Below are positions 34,604-45,348 of a stretch of 64,000 nucleotides of DNA, piece by piece (within the stretch, counting starts at the first letter, position 1; the number at the start of each line of letters is the position of its first letter). Where the stretch lies: NCBI GenBank assembly GCA_019637095.1, contig JAHBWG010000038.1, positions 1-64,000 of the forward strand, read 5' to 3'. The notes under the pieces were generated by a model that had not been told where the DNA came from, did no database searches, and saw nothing but the letters and a program-made list of their open reading frames with translations. A program made the position numbers and the translations under genes. The stretch comes from Sandaracinaceae bacterium (GTDB taxonomy: Bacteria; Myxococcota_A; Polyangia; Polyangiales; Sandaracinaceae).

Positions 34604-35757
34604 CCCCGTCCGACGCGGTGCTCGAGCGCGCGTTCCTCGACGACGACGTCATCGCGCGCGGCTGGGACGCGGCCGGCGCGCTCGCCGACGACGGCGCCGC
34701 GCTCGAGCGCGACGCCGAGCCCGCCGACGCCCTCGTGGCGATGGTCCGCTTGCTCGGCGCGCGCGGCCTCCTCTCGCTCGTCGCCGGCGGGCCGAGCTGG
34801 CGCGCGGTCTGCCTCGCGCGCGAGCGCCTCGGCTACACCAGCCCGCTGCTCGAGCTCGCGTTCACGATGCAGGGTCTCGGGAGCTACCCGATCACCCTCG
34901 GCGGCAGCGACGCGCAGCGCGCGCGCCACCTCGAGGGCGTGGTCGCGGGGACGCACGTCGCCGCCTTCGCGTTGACCGAGCCCGACGCCGGCTCGGACCT
35001 CGACGGCGTCTCGACGAGCGCGCGGCGCGACGGCGACGGCTACGTGCTCGACGGACACAAGGTGCTGATCTCCAACGCGCCGGTCGCCGACCTCTTCACG
35101 GTGTTCGCCGCGACCGCGCCGGCCGGCGCGCCGCGGCGGCTGAGCGCGTTCGTCGTGCGCCGCGGGGCCGCCGGCCTGACCACCACCCCCACGCGCGTCC
35201 TCGGGGGCCACCCGATCGGCGAGGTGCGCCTCGACGGAGTGCGCGTCGCCGAGGAGGACCGGCTCGGCGCCGAGGGCGACGGGCTGCGCCTCGCGCTCGG
35301 CACGCTGCACCGCTTCCGCACCACCGTCGGCGCGGCCGCGGTCGGCTTCGCGCAGCGCGCGCTCGACGAGGCGGTCCACCACACGCGCACCCGGCACCAG
35401 TTCGGCGCGCCGCTCGCCGCCCTCTCGGCCGTGCAGATGAGCCTCGCCGACATGGCGTGCCTGACGGAGACGGCGCGCCTGCTGGTCTATCGCGCCGCGG
35501 CGCTCGCGGATCGCGGCGACGGCGGCCGCGAAGCGGAGGCGCGCGCGGGCAGCATGGCCAAGCTCGTCGCCACCGAGAACGCCTCCCAGGTGATCGACCG
35601 CGCGGTGCAGCTCCACGGGGGCCGCGGCGTGATGACCACCTCGGTCGTCGCGCGCCTCTACGAGGACGTGCGCGCCCTGCGCATCTACGAAGGCGCGAGT
35701 GACGTGCAGCGCCTCTTGATCGCGCGCCACCTCCTCGCGGATCGCGCCGCGCGATGA
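34600..35757 (+). CDS. Acyl-CoA dehydrogenase
   Basis: 385 aa flavoprotein that oxidises an acyl-CoA to the 2-enoyl-CoA and passes electrons to ETF. Motifs: AFALTEPDAGSDLDGVSTSA (FAD/substrate binding), TRHQFGAPLAALSAVQMSLADM and QLHGGRGVMTTS, ending in LRIYEGASDVQRLLIAR, where the Glu of YEG is the usual catalytic base. The GTG start overlaps the hydratase stop. Substrate not identifiable. Confidence 0.92.
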   Translation: MTPSDAVLERAFLDDDVIARGWDAAGALADDGAALERDAEPADALVAMVRLLGARGLLSLVAGGPSWRAVCLARERLGYTSPLLELAFTMQGLGSYPITLGGSDAQRARHLEGVVAGTHVAAFALTEPDAGSDLDGVSTSARRDGDGYVLDGHKVLISNAPVADLFTVFAATAPAGAPRRLSAFVVRRGAAGLTTTPTRVLGGHPIGEVRLDGVRVAEEDRLGAEGDGLRLALGTLHRFRTTVGAAAVGFAQRALDEAVHHTRTRHQFGAPLAALSAVQMSLADMACLTETARLLVYRAAALADRGDGGREAEARAGSMAKLVATENASQVIDRAVQLHGGRGVMTTSVVARLYEDVRALRIYEGASDVQRLLIARHLLADRAAR

Positions 35758-36908
35758 GCTGGCTCGACAGGCTCGATCCGGGCCCGCTCGCCACGGCGGC
35801 GCACCGCTTCCTCGACGCGCACCCGGGCGCGCCGCGGCGCCCGTTCGATCGCGGCGCCGCGGGCCTGCGCGCGCTCGGCGACGCGCTCGAGGCGTGGGCC
35901 GACGAGGAGCCCTCCCCGCTCGACGACGGGTTCGTCGAGGGCGCGGGCGCGCTGCTCGCGCTCTTGCTGCTCGACCACGTCGGCGAGGGCGCGCACGCCG
36001 CGCGCGAGGGAGCGCACCGCGTGCGGCTCGGCCGCGATGGCTGGTTCGATCCGTTCGGCGCCGTCGAGGCGGCGCTCGACGACGACGACCCGCGCGCCGC
36101 GCTCGCGCTCGCCGTCGCGCGCGCGGAGGCGGAGGCGGCAGGGCGAGCGGGCGTCGGGCGCGCGATGCGCATCCTGCGCGAGGCCCTCGCGCGCGAGCGC
36201 CCCGACGTCTCGGTCGAGGCGAGCTTCGAGCTCACCGTGCAGCTCTCCGGCGAGATCGAGCTCGACCTCGGCCGGACCGTCCGCGCCACGGAGGGCGAGC
36301 CCGACGCGGCGGTCGAGCTCGCGGTCGCCAAGCTCGTCGCGATGCTGCCCGGCGGCGCCGCCGGCGCCACCTTCGCCGACGTGCGCGCGAGCCTCTACCC
36401 GCGGCTGACCGCGCCTGGCTTCGCCGCCTCGCTCGCCGAGCACGGCCGGCTCGCGGCCGCGGCCCGCCTCGGCGGCGCGCTCGAGGTCGCGCTCGTCGTC
36501 GCGCACGGCGACCGCTCCCGCTACGTCGGCGCCCTCGAGCTCGAGCGCGCCGGCGTCGGGTTCGACGAGGCGCTCGCGATCGCGCTGCAGAACCTCGCCG
36601 GCCGCTCGCGCGACGCGCGCTTCGGCCGCGTCGACACCCCCGACGGCCCGCTCGTGGTCGCGCGCACCGGCGACGGCCTCGACGCCGCGCGCCTCCTCTT
36701 GCCCACCCTCCACGCCGTGCTCGCGCCCGAGCTCGGCGACGCGTTCCTCGCCGCCGTGCCGCACCGCGACGCGCTCTACGCCTGCGCCGAGACCCCCGCG
36801 CTCCGCGCCGCCCTCACCGCGCGCGCCGCCGACGACGCCGCGCGCGCGCCGCACGCGATCAGCGCGCGCCTGTTCCGCGTGCGCGCCGACCGCCTCGCGC
36901 CGGCCTGA
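35754..36908 (+). CDS. Hypothetical protein with a DUF1444 (YtpQ)-like C-terminal half
   Basis: 384 aa, coupled to the dehydrogenase by ATGA. The first 140 residues are helical and Ala-rich. From about residue 160 the layout recalls the DUF1444/YtpQ domain: VALVVAHGDRSRYVGALELERAGVGFDEALAIALQNL, then VVARTGDGLDAARLLLP and FLAAVPHRDALYAC. Role unknown; YtpQ-type proteins are often encoded with unrelated metabolic genes. Being the last gene of a tightly coupled acyl-CoA operon is the main clue here. Confidence 0.65.
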   Translation: MSWLDRLDPGPLATAAHRFLDAHPGAPRRPFDRGAAGLRALGDALEAWADEEPSPLDDGFVEGAGALLALLLLDHVGEGAHAAREGAHRVRLGRDGWFDPFGAVEAALDDDDPRAALALAVARAEAEAAGRAGVGRAMRILREALARERPDVSVEASFELTVQLSGEIELDLGRTVRATEGEPDAAVELAVAKLVAMLPGGAAGATFADVRASLYPRLTAPGFAASLAEHGRLAAAARLGGALEVALVVAHGDRSRYVGALELERAGVGFDEALAIALQNLAGRSRDARFGRVDTPDGPLVVARTGDGLDAARLLLPTLHAVLAPELGDAFLAAVPHRDALYACAETPALRAALTARAADDAARAPHAISARLFRVRADRLAPA

Positions 36909-36915
36909 TCCCGAG

Positions 36916-38678
36916 TCAATTCCGGCCGTCGCTCGGGAGCGGCGGGCCGTCGGTCTGGAACGGGACGTAGAACAGCGTGGTGACGCCGTACTGACCTCGG
37001 CGCTCGTAGCCGGCGAGGCCGTAGAACATCTTCCACCAGTGCCCGCCCTCGCTGTTCTCGCCGTAGGAGAAGAACGGGAAGAGGTGGAACTCCCACTCCG
37101 AGGAGCCGTCGGCGCGCGTGCGCTCGCGGTGGTAGGCGTTGAGGACGAGCGTGCTCGTCGTGTTCCCCTCGCGGAAGCGCCAGAAGAACGGGAAGAGCAC
37201 CGTGTAGCGGTTGCGGTCGCCCTCGAACGACTCCAAGTCCCACCAGAACGGCGCGAGCACGGAGTGCCGGTGGCTCGGCACGCTCTCGTAGTAGAAGATC
37301 GGGTGGATGTTGACGGCGTCGCCGTCGTGCCACCGCGACACCTGGAGCGTCGGCAGCACCCACGTCGTCTCGTCGCCGGTCTCGTGGTTCTCGTGGTTGC
37401 CGAAGAGCGGCGTGAGCCAGGTCGTCGAGCGGCCGCGCTCCTCGAAGCGGGCGAAGAACGGCGCGACCACCGTGGCGGACGACGCGGGGTCCTCGATGTG
37501 CCAGACGAGCGGCGGGACCGCGAGCGTCGTGGAGTCGGTGCGCGGATCGCGGATGTAGAAGAAGAAGGGCGCGATGGCGTCGAGCTCGGTCGCGCCGCGA
37601 AAGCGCTGGTAGAGCGGCGTCACGATCGTCTCGTCGCCGTGATCGCGCCACCACCAGAACAGGCCGGCGACCGTCAGGCGCTGGACGTCCGGCTCCTCCG
37701 AATAGTGCGAGAGGAGCGGGAAGATCGTCGTCGAGGTGTGGTTGGGCCCCGAGTTGTGGTGGAAGAGCGGCGGGATCCCGAAGTAGGAGCCGTTCGGCTC
37801 GTCGCGGTGATAGAAGGGCGGGACGACCGTCAACGCGGTTCGCTCGGTACGGTCCTCGAACCGGAAGAAGAGCGGCGGGACGATCGTGTACGAGTTGCGC
37901 TCGCCGTTCTCGACCCAGAGGAACGGGAAGATGCCCCAGTGCTCCGTCTGGTTCTCCCAGACTCGCCAGAAGAGGCTCGAGAACGTGTAGCGCGACTCGC
38001 CGTCGGTCCCCCAGTCGAGCGTGAGCAGCGGCGGGATCAGCGTGTAGTGCCGCGTCTCGTGCCGGCCGGTCATCACGAGCGGGAAGATGCCGAAGTCGTG
38101 GCCGTCGGTCGCGTCGTGGTGCCAGAACGGCGGCAGCACGAACGTGTGGTGCCCCGCGCCGCGGTAGAACCAGAAGAGCGGGAAGAGCACGTCCCACTCT
38201 TCGGGGCCGCGCATCAGGTAGTACGGCGGGATCGTGAGCTCGGTCGTCTGGCGCGACTGCCGCAGGTAGAAGAGCGGGAAGGTGGCGATCGTCTCGACCC
38301 CGCCTGCGCGCTCGTAGAGCAGAGGCGGGATGACGAGGCTGAAGTCGTCGTCGCCGGTCGGCGCCGGGGCAGGCCCATAGAGCACGGGGGCGCGCGCGAC
38401 GCCCAGGCCGCCCTCCTGGCCCTCGACCGCCTCGTCGTCGCGGCCGATCGCCGTGTCCTCGTGCTCGCCCTCTTCGGCTTCCTCCTCCGCCTCCTCCTCC
38501 TCGGGCGGGGCGCTCGGGGGAGGCGCCTGCTCTTCCTCCTCGACCTCCTCTTCTTCCTCTTCCCAGCCGGCGTCGTCGCCGCCCTCCACCCACTCGTCTT
38601 CGTCGCTCTGCGCCGCCGCCGGCGCGGCGACGGCCAGGGCGACGAACGACAGGGCGACGGCGATCGCGCCGGTGCGCG

Positions 38679-38682
<4 letters not shown>
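36916..38682 (-). CDS. Secreted protein with about 27 short PPLFW-type repeats
   Basis: 588 aa from a GTG that overlaps the hisS stop (GTGA). It has a signal peptide (VALSFVALAVAAPAAAQ) and a very acidic linker (about residues 25-95). The remaining 490 residues consist of roughly 27 degenerate repeats averaging 18-19 residues. Each has an aliphatic strand, then P-P-[LF]-[FYL]-[WYH] and a polar charged turn, for example YTIVPPLFFRF, LTVVPPFYHRD, FGIPPLFHHN and YTVLFPFFWRF. The even spacing of aromatic strands separated by polar turns suggests an outer membrane beta-barrel or a beta-propeller/solenoid. I do not recognise the family. It lies downstream of hisS on the same strand. Confidence 0.75.
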
Positions 38683-39947
<1,265 letters not shown>

Positions 39948-40056
39948 GGGTGCAGGGGCTCGCCTGGGGGCGACGAGCCGCCGTCATCTAGCCGCTTCGT
40001 CTCGGGGGCGCAACGCCCTGACCGAGATACCGCGCGCCGGGGCTCGACCCGGTGGG

Positions 40057-40062
40057 TATACT
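40057..40062 (+). promoter_or_regulatory. -10-like TATACT, 10 bases before the kinase GTG
   Basis: TATACT is the hexamer closest to the sigma-70 -10 consensus in this series. It supports the GTG at 40073 as start; the other candidate GTG at 40052 lies before it. Confidence 0.5.
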
Positions 40063-40072
40063 CGCGCCGGCG

Positions 40073-41788
40073 GTGCTGAGCCCCGGAACCATCATCGGCG
40101 ACAAGTACCGCCTCGAGGCGCCCATCGGACAGGGCGGCATGGCGACGGTCTGGCGCGCCGTGCACACCACGCTCGACCGGCCGGTCGCGGTGAAGTTCCT
40201 CGAGGCGGTGGGCACGCACGCCCAGCAGCTCGCCGCCCGCTTCCTGCGCGAGGCGAAGCTCGCCGCGGGCATCCGCCACCGCCACGTCGTCGACATCGTC
40301 GACTTCGGCGTCACCGACAGCGGGCAGCCCTTCATGGTCATGGAGCTGCTCGAGGGCAAGAGCCTGGCCGATCGCTACGAGCTTGGCCCGCGCGTCACGG
40401 ACTGGGACCTCATCGAGATCGTCGCGATGACCCTCGGCGGGCTCGCCGCCGTCCACGACGCGGGGATCCTCCACCGCGACATCAAGCCGGAGAACCTCTT
40501 CCTCGTCGAGGACGCGGACGGCACGTACCCGAAGCTGATCGACTTCGGCGTCTCCAAGGGTTTCCAGCACGGGGACCGGATCACCCGGACCGGCGCGGTG
40601 GTGGGCACCCCCGAGTACATGTCGCCCGAGCAGGCCCGCGGGCTCAAGGAGATCGGGCCCGCGAGCGATCTCTGGGCGATGGGGATCGTGCTCTACGAGG
40701 GGCTCGTGGGGCGCACGCCCTTCGAGTCGGAGAACCCGGGTGACGTGCTCATCGCGATCGCCACCGCGGAGCTCCCGTCGCTCGCCGACGCGCGGCCCGA
40801 CCTGCCGCCCGCGCTCGTCGAGGTCGTGCACCGGACGCTCGCCAAGCGGCCCGAGGATCGGTTCGCCGACGCGCGCGCGATGCGCGAGGCGCTCCACGCG
40901 GTGATGCAGTCAGACCTCCCGATCGAGGGCCGGCCGGACGGACGCGGCTCGTTCGAGCCGGCGCCCGGCTCGGGGCTGATCCGCGTGCTGACCAAGCACG
41001 CGACGCCGCCGCCGTCGATGCCGAGCTCCCCCGAGATCGCGATCCCGCTGACGCCGAAGCTGCCGCACGACGCCGCGGCGAGGCCCCCCGCGCCCAAGCC
41101 GAAGAAGGCGAGCAAGCCCACCCCCACCACCGATCCGCGCGCCCTCGCCGCGCCGCGCGCGAGCCGCCCGACCCCCGCGCCCGCGCCCAGGCGCGGCGGC
41201 CTCGGCTGGGCGCTCGCGCTCCTCGTGCTCGCGGGCGGCGGCGTCGCGGCGTTCCTCCTCCTCGACGGAGAGGCGGCGCTCGAGCGCGCGGGCCTGTTCG
41301 GGATGGGCATCGCGGACGAGAGCGCGCAAGGCGCGTTGCGGCCGGGGCTCGACGTGTCCGCGCTCTCCGACGCGAGCCCGCGCGACGCGCACGCCGATCC
41401 GCCCCCCGGGCCCGACGAGGACCCCGACGCGCCCGAGACGGTCGACGTACCGAGCCCGCCGGACCCGCCGGCCGGCGCCGGCGAGCTCGAGGGCACCGAG
41501 CCGACCGGAGACGCGGGCGAGACCGCGCCGGGCGAGGCCGCGCCGGGCGAGGCCGCGCCGGGCGAGGCCGCGCCGCGTCCACGTGACGATAGGCGCCCGC
41601 CGCGCCGGCCGTCGAGGCGCCTGCGCCGCGGGCCGGGCGCGCCGCGAACCGCCGCCGGCGCCCTCGCCGCCGCGCGGCGCCGTGACTCGCCGCGCCTTCA
41701 CTCCGCGGCGCGCGGGAGCCGCTCCTCGAACCAGAGCGCCGACAACTTCTCTTGCATCGAGCTCTGTCGTAGCCGCTGGCGCAGGTGA
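40073..41788 (+). CDS. Transmembrane Ser/Thr protein kinase, probably frameshifted near its 3' end
   Basis: Pkn-type kinase. It has a glycine loop (IGQGGMATVWRA), the catalytic lysine in VAVKFLE, HRDIKPENL and DFGVSK, an activation loop with GTPEYMSPEQ, and a Pro/Ala juxtamembrane region. One membrane helix (LGWALALLVLAGGGVAAFLLLDG) separates the cytoplasmic kinase from an acidic, Pro-rich outer part with four GE(T/A)AP repeats. After the repeats the read frame turns Arg-rich and runs 91 bases into the convergent gene. One frame over, from about 41590, the sequence reads PAAPAVEAPAPRAG and stops at 41683-41685, before that gene. This looks more natural, so a one-base shift after the repeat is likely. 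Confidence 0.88.
   Translation: MLSPGTIIGDKYRLEAPIGQGGMATVWRAVHTTLDRPVAVKFLEAVGTHAQQLAARFLREAKLAAGIRHRHVVDIVDFGVTDSGQPFMVMELLEGKSLADRYELGPRVTDWDLIEIVAMTLGGLAAVHDAGILHRDIKPENLFLVEDADGTYPKLIDFGVSKGFQHGDRITRTGAVVGTPEYMSPEQARGLKEIGPASDLWAMGIVLYEGLVGRTPFESENPGDVLIAIATAELPSLADARPDLPPALVEVVHRTLAKRPEDRFADARAMREALHAVMQSDLPIEGRPDGRGSFEPAPGSGLIRVLTKHATPPPSMPSSPEIAIPLTPKLPHDAAARPPAPKPKKASKPTPTTDPRALAAPRASRPTPAPAPRRGGLGWALALLVLAGGGVAAFLLLDGEAALERAGLFGMGIADESAQGALRPGLDVSALSDASPRDAHADPPPGPDEDPDAPETVDVPSPPDPPAGAGELEGTEPTGDAGETAPGEAAPGEAAPGEAAPRPRDDRRPPRRPSRRLRRGPGAPRTAAGALAAARRRDSPRLHSAARGSRSSNQSADNFSCIELCRSRWRR
41516..41575 (+). repeat. Tandem 15-base repeat (GE-T/A-AP, four units)
   Basis: GGCGAGGCCGCGCCG is repeated three times exactly at 41531-41575, preceded by one copy with a single change (41516-41530). 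It encodes GETAP-GEAAP-GEAAP-GEAAP in the outer part of the kinase. Such a tract can slip during replication and may differ between strains. Confidence 0.85.
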
Positions 41789-44700
41789 GAGAAGTCCACC
41801 CGATCGAGCTCCTGATCTTGATCGAAGCAGGAGTAGACGAGCGTCTCCTCGCCGCTCACCGGATCGACGTGCCGCTGCAGGCACTGCGCGCAGACCTCCT
41901 TGAGCATGCACTGCATCGGCGAGTTGATGCTGCCGAGCGCGACGTGCGCGGGAGACAGGTACGGCGCGAGCGCGCCCTTCCGGGCCTCGGCGACGGCGCG
42001 CATCATCCCGTCGCTCCCGATCGCGAGCACGCGATGGATGGCGTCGAGCGGCACGCGGCGCGGGCCGAGCTCCCCGCGGGCGTAGGCGAGCATCGCCTCG
42101 ACCACGTTGCCGCGGAAGTGCGCGTCCTGAAGGCGCCGCGGCGCGATCGGCGGGCCCGTGTCGGACGCCCAGATCACCTGCTCGGTCCCTGCCTCGATCT
42201 GGTCGCGTTCGAAGACCGTACCGCCGTCGCGGTAGCCCGCGAAGTAGAGCACGCGGCTGCCCGCGGCCCGGAACGCCTTGGCGATCGAGAACAGCACGGC
42301 GTTGCCGAGGCCGCCGCCGACGAGCAGCACGTTCTCGCCGCCGCGGATGTCGCTCGGGCGCCCGGTCGGGCCCATCACGACGACGGGCTCGCCGACCTCG
42401 AGGTGCCGGCAGAGCCGCGAGCTCACGCCCATCTCGAGGACGATCATCGAGAGCAGCCCCGCCTCGGGATCGGTGGACGCTCCGGTCAGCGCGATCCCCT
42501 CGGTCGCGAGGGTCGTCTCGTCGATCCGCCGCGCGTGGCGCTCGAAGCTCTGCAGCCGGTAGAACTGCCCGGGCTGGAACCGCCGCGCCGCGCGCGGCGC
42601 GCGCACGACGACCTCGACGATCCCGGGCGCGAGCTCGCGCACCGCGTGCACCGTCGCGCGCAGCTCGTCGTCGAGGCGCGCGAACAGCGCGGTGTCGAGC
42701 GGCGCCGGGGGCGGCTCCCCGAACAGCGCGCTCACCGCGCGGTGTCCGTCCTTGGCGCTCGCCATCGCCTTCACGACGCTGCCCGCGTAGCGCGGGTGGT
42801 TGTCGCCGTAGTAGCTCACGAGCTGGCCCCCGGGGCCGCGATGGCTGGTGAAGAACCCGTCGCCCGGCGCCAGCGCGATCGCGCCGTCCTCGGCGCGGTG
42901 CGCCGCGTGCGAGGCGAAGTAGCCGCGCGCGTCGAGCTCGAACGTGCCCGGGTACTCGCGCTCGTAGGTCACGTTCGGGTGGGTGCCGGCGGCGACGAAG
43001 ATCGCGCGCGCGGGGATGCGCACGCGCGCGTCGGTCGCGCGGAGCCGCCCGTCCTCTTGCTCGTTGACCGCGAACGTCACCGCCTCGGCCGCACCGAAGC
43101 GGTCGACGTGGACCTCGAGCGGCGAGAGCAGCTCCACGTACCGCACGCCCTCCTCGAGGCTCTTCTCGACCTCCTCGTGGTTCAGCCGGTACGCGGGCGA
43201 GTCGACGAGGCGCCGCCGGTAGACCACCCGCACGCCGCCCCACGCGTCGAGCAGCGAGCGCAGCTCGGGCACGCGGCCCTCCCGCGCGGCGGCCGCCCGC
43301 TCCACGGCGATCGCCTCCCCGTGCGCGAGCTGCTCGTCGAGGACGCCGAGCTCCTCCTCGTCGAAGCGTGTGCGCACCGCCGCCTCGCCGTGCTCCGCCA
43401 CGAGCGCGAGGTAGCGCTCGCGCGCCTTCTCGACCTGCACCACGTAGTAGGCGAGCGCCTCGGTCGCCGTGTCGATCGCGGTCAGCCCGCTCCCGATGAC
43501 GACGGCGGGGAGGCGCAGCTGCAGGTTCGCGAGCGAGTCGCGGCGGAAGGCGCCGCCGAGCTGGAGCCCCATCAAGAAGTCGCTCGCCTGGCGCACGCCG
43601 CGCGCCATCCCGTTCTTCATCTCGACGAGCGTCGGGCGGCCCGCGCCGGCCGCGATCGCGACGTGATCGAAGCCGAGCGCCCACGCGTCCTCGAGCGTGA
43701 TCGTGCCGCCGAAGCGCACGCCGCCGTACGCGCGGAACGCCGCGCGCCGCGCGAGGTTCAGGTAGAGCATCGAGAGGAAGCTCTTGTCCCAGCGCACGGT
43801 GATGCCGTACTCGCTGACGCCGCCGAAGCCGAGCACGGTGCGCGACTCGAGCGGCTCGCGTAACGCCTCGACGTCCCGGATCGGCTCGCGCAGCCAGGCC
43901 TCCGGCAGCGGCTCGATCTTCAACCCGTCGATCGCGACGACCGCGAAGCCCTCGTTGAGGAGGTAGTGCGCCAGCGTGTAGCCAGCGGGCCCGAGCCCGA
44001 CGACGAGCACCTTCTTGCCCGTGTGCGGGCGCGGGATCGGGCGGTGGAGCGAGAGCGGCGAGAACCTCGTCAACAGCGACCAGATCTCGAAGCCCCACGG
44101 CAGCGAGAGCACCTCGTCGAGCACGCGCGTCTCGACCATCGGCACGTTCACCGGCGCCTGCTTCTGGAAGATGCAGGCCTTCATGCAGTCGTTGCAGATC
44201 CGGTGGCCGGTGCCCGGGCACATCGGGTTGTCGAGCGTGATCGCGACGAGGGCGCCGAGCGGATCGCCAGCGCGGCGCAGCGCCTGGGCCTCGCCGATCT
44301 TCTCGCCGAGCGGACAGCCGGCGAGCTCGACGCCGAGCGGGTTCTTCGTGTTCCGGCCGGCCTTGTCGGTGAGGCCGCGGCTGCACGAGTCCTTGCCGCG
44401 CTCGTGGCAGTACATGCAGAGCTCGAGCTCCGCGCCGACGTCGCGCGGGCCGCCGCGCGGATCGGTCAGCGCGAACGGCTCGGGTCGGCCGCGGGGCGTG
44501 ACCTCGCCGATCGACTCGCCCCGCACCGCGCCGGCGGGGCGCCGCAGGTGCACGAGGTGGCCGAAGTCCTGCGGGCGCACCTCGGCGAGCGAAGGCCAGC
44601 GGGCGGCCTCGTCGCCCGGGCTCGCGCGCCGCGCGACGAGCGCACCCTCGATCGCGTGGAGCACCGCCTCGAGCAGCGCCTCGTCGTCGCGATCCGCGAG

Positions 44701-45258
44701 CGCGGGGAGCGCGGCGCGCAGGCCCGCGACGAGCGCGCGCGCGTCCTCGGTCCAGCTCGCGCCGCCCGCCCGCGCCACCTTTCGCGCGAGCTCGTGCGCG
44801 TCGAGCAGGCGCAGCGTCGCGACCGCGACCGAGCGCTCCTCGTCGTCGGCGGCGTCTGACGCACGGCCGGCCGCCGCCCACGCGCGCGACGCGATCGCCG
44901 CGTCCGCCGGCGCGGGGGGCGCGGTCCGCTTCGCGAGCCGCTTCTTCACGAAGCGCTTACGGAAGTCGAGCACGGGCTCGTCGGCGAGCACGCGCGCGCG
45001 CAGCGCGTCGAGCTCGGCCTCGACGCCGAACAGACGGGCCACGAAGGCGCCCGCGTGCGGGGCCACCGCCAGGACGAGCTTCGAGGTCGCCGCCGCGTCG
45101 AGCGCGTCCGGCGTGGCGCGGGCCGCGAACAGCGCCTCGGCCGCCGCCGGGTCGCGCTCGGCGAGCCAAGTGTCGAAACGCACGAGCAGCTTGGCCAGCC
45201 CGTCGTCGGTGTGAAGATCGTCCCAGTCGAGCCCCGGAAAGCCGAGCGTCAGCTTCAT
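41698..45258 (-). CDS. NfnAB-like fusion flavoprotein with an extra N-terminal domain
   Basis: 1186 aa. Residues 1-260 are helical and unrecognised. Residues 281-362 carry eight cysteines (281, 284, 292, 315, 347, 355, 358, 362) in a GltD/NfnB-like two-cluster arrangement. Residues from about 415 hold a GltD-type oxidoreductase with GLGPAG at 421-426 and VVIGSGLTAIDTATEA further on. About 890-1110 is an FNR/PyrK-like domain (FQPGQFYRLQSF, LLVGGGLGNAVLFSIAKAF). Then come C-terminal cysteines like the [2Fe-2S] site of NfnA/PyrK (QCMLKEVCAQC...YSCFDQDQ). NfnAB bifurcates electrons between NADH, ferredoxin and NADP. Having both halves in one chain, in a nap-encoding, probably facultative organism, is unusual. 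A glutamate synthase-like or sulfide dehydrogenase role is possible. Confidence 0.8.
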   Translation of the reverse strand: MKLTLGFPGLDWDDLHTDDGLAKLLVRFDTWLAERDPAAAEALFAARATPDALDAAATSKLVLAVAPHAGAFVARLFGVEAELDALRARVLADEPVLDFRKRFVKKRLAKRTAPPAPADAAIASRAWAAAGRASDAADDEERSVAVATLRLLDAHELARKVARAGGASWTEDARALVAGLRAALPALADRDDEALLEAVLHAIEGALVARRASPGDEAARWPSLAEVRPQDFGHLVHLRRPAGAVRGESIGEVTPRGRPEPFALTDPRGGPRDVGAELELCMYCHERGKDSCSRGLTDKAGRNTKNPLGVELAGCPLGEKIGEAQALRRAGDPLGALVAITLDNPMCPGTGHRICNDCMKACIFQKQAPVNVPMVETRVLDEVLSLPWGFEIWSLLTRFSPLSLHRPIPRPHTGKKVLVVGLGPAGYTLAHYLLNEGFAVVAIDGLKIEPLPEAWLREPIRDVEALREPLESRTVLGFGGVSEYGITVRWDKSFLSMLYLNLARRAAFRAYGGVRFGGTITLEDAWALGFDHVAIAAGAGRPTLVEMKNGMARGVRQASDFLMGLQLGGAFRRDSLANLQLRLPAVVIGSGLTAIDTATEALAYYVVQVEKARERYLALVAEHGEAAVRTRFDEEELGVLDEQLAHGEAIAVERAAAAREGRVPELRSLLDAWGGVRVVYRRRLVDSPAYRLNHEEVEKSLEEGVRYVELLSPLEVHVDRFGAAEAVTFAVNEQEDGRLRATDARVRIPARAIFVAAGTHPNVTYEREYPGTFELDARGYFASHAAHRAEDGAIALAPGDGFFTSHRGPGGQLVSYYGDNHPRYAGSVVKAMASAKDGHRAVSALFGEPPPAPLDTALFARLDDELRATVHAVRELAPGIVEVVVRAPRAARRFQPGQFYRLQSFERHARRIDETTLATEGIALTGASTDPEAGLLSMIVLEMGVSSRLCRHLEVGEPVVVMGPTGRPSDIRGGENVLLVGGGLGNAVLFSIAKAFRAAGSRVLYFAGYRDGGTVFERDQIEAGTEQVIWASDTGPPIAPRRLQDAHFRGNVVEAMLAYARGELGPRRVPLDAIHRVLAIGSDGMMRAVAEARKGALAPYLSPAHVALGSINSPMQCMLKEVCAQCLQRHVDPVSGEETLVYSCFDQDQELDRVDFSHLRQRLRQSSMQEKLSALWFEERLPRAAE

Positions 45259-45348
45259 CTACGGTTTTCCCATCGATTCAGTAGGCAATAGCGAACCATG
45301 CGCCGCCGAGCACGGGCGGTCAAGCGGTGCTAAGCGGACGGCCGACCG

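Noticed and set aside
40052-40072. GTG at 40052 as the kinase start
   Set aside because: The TATACT hexamer at 40057-40062 lies downstream of it and the added residues are not kinase-like; 40073 fits the family start better.
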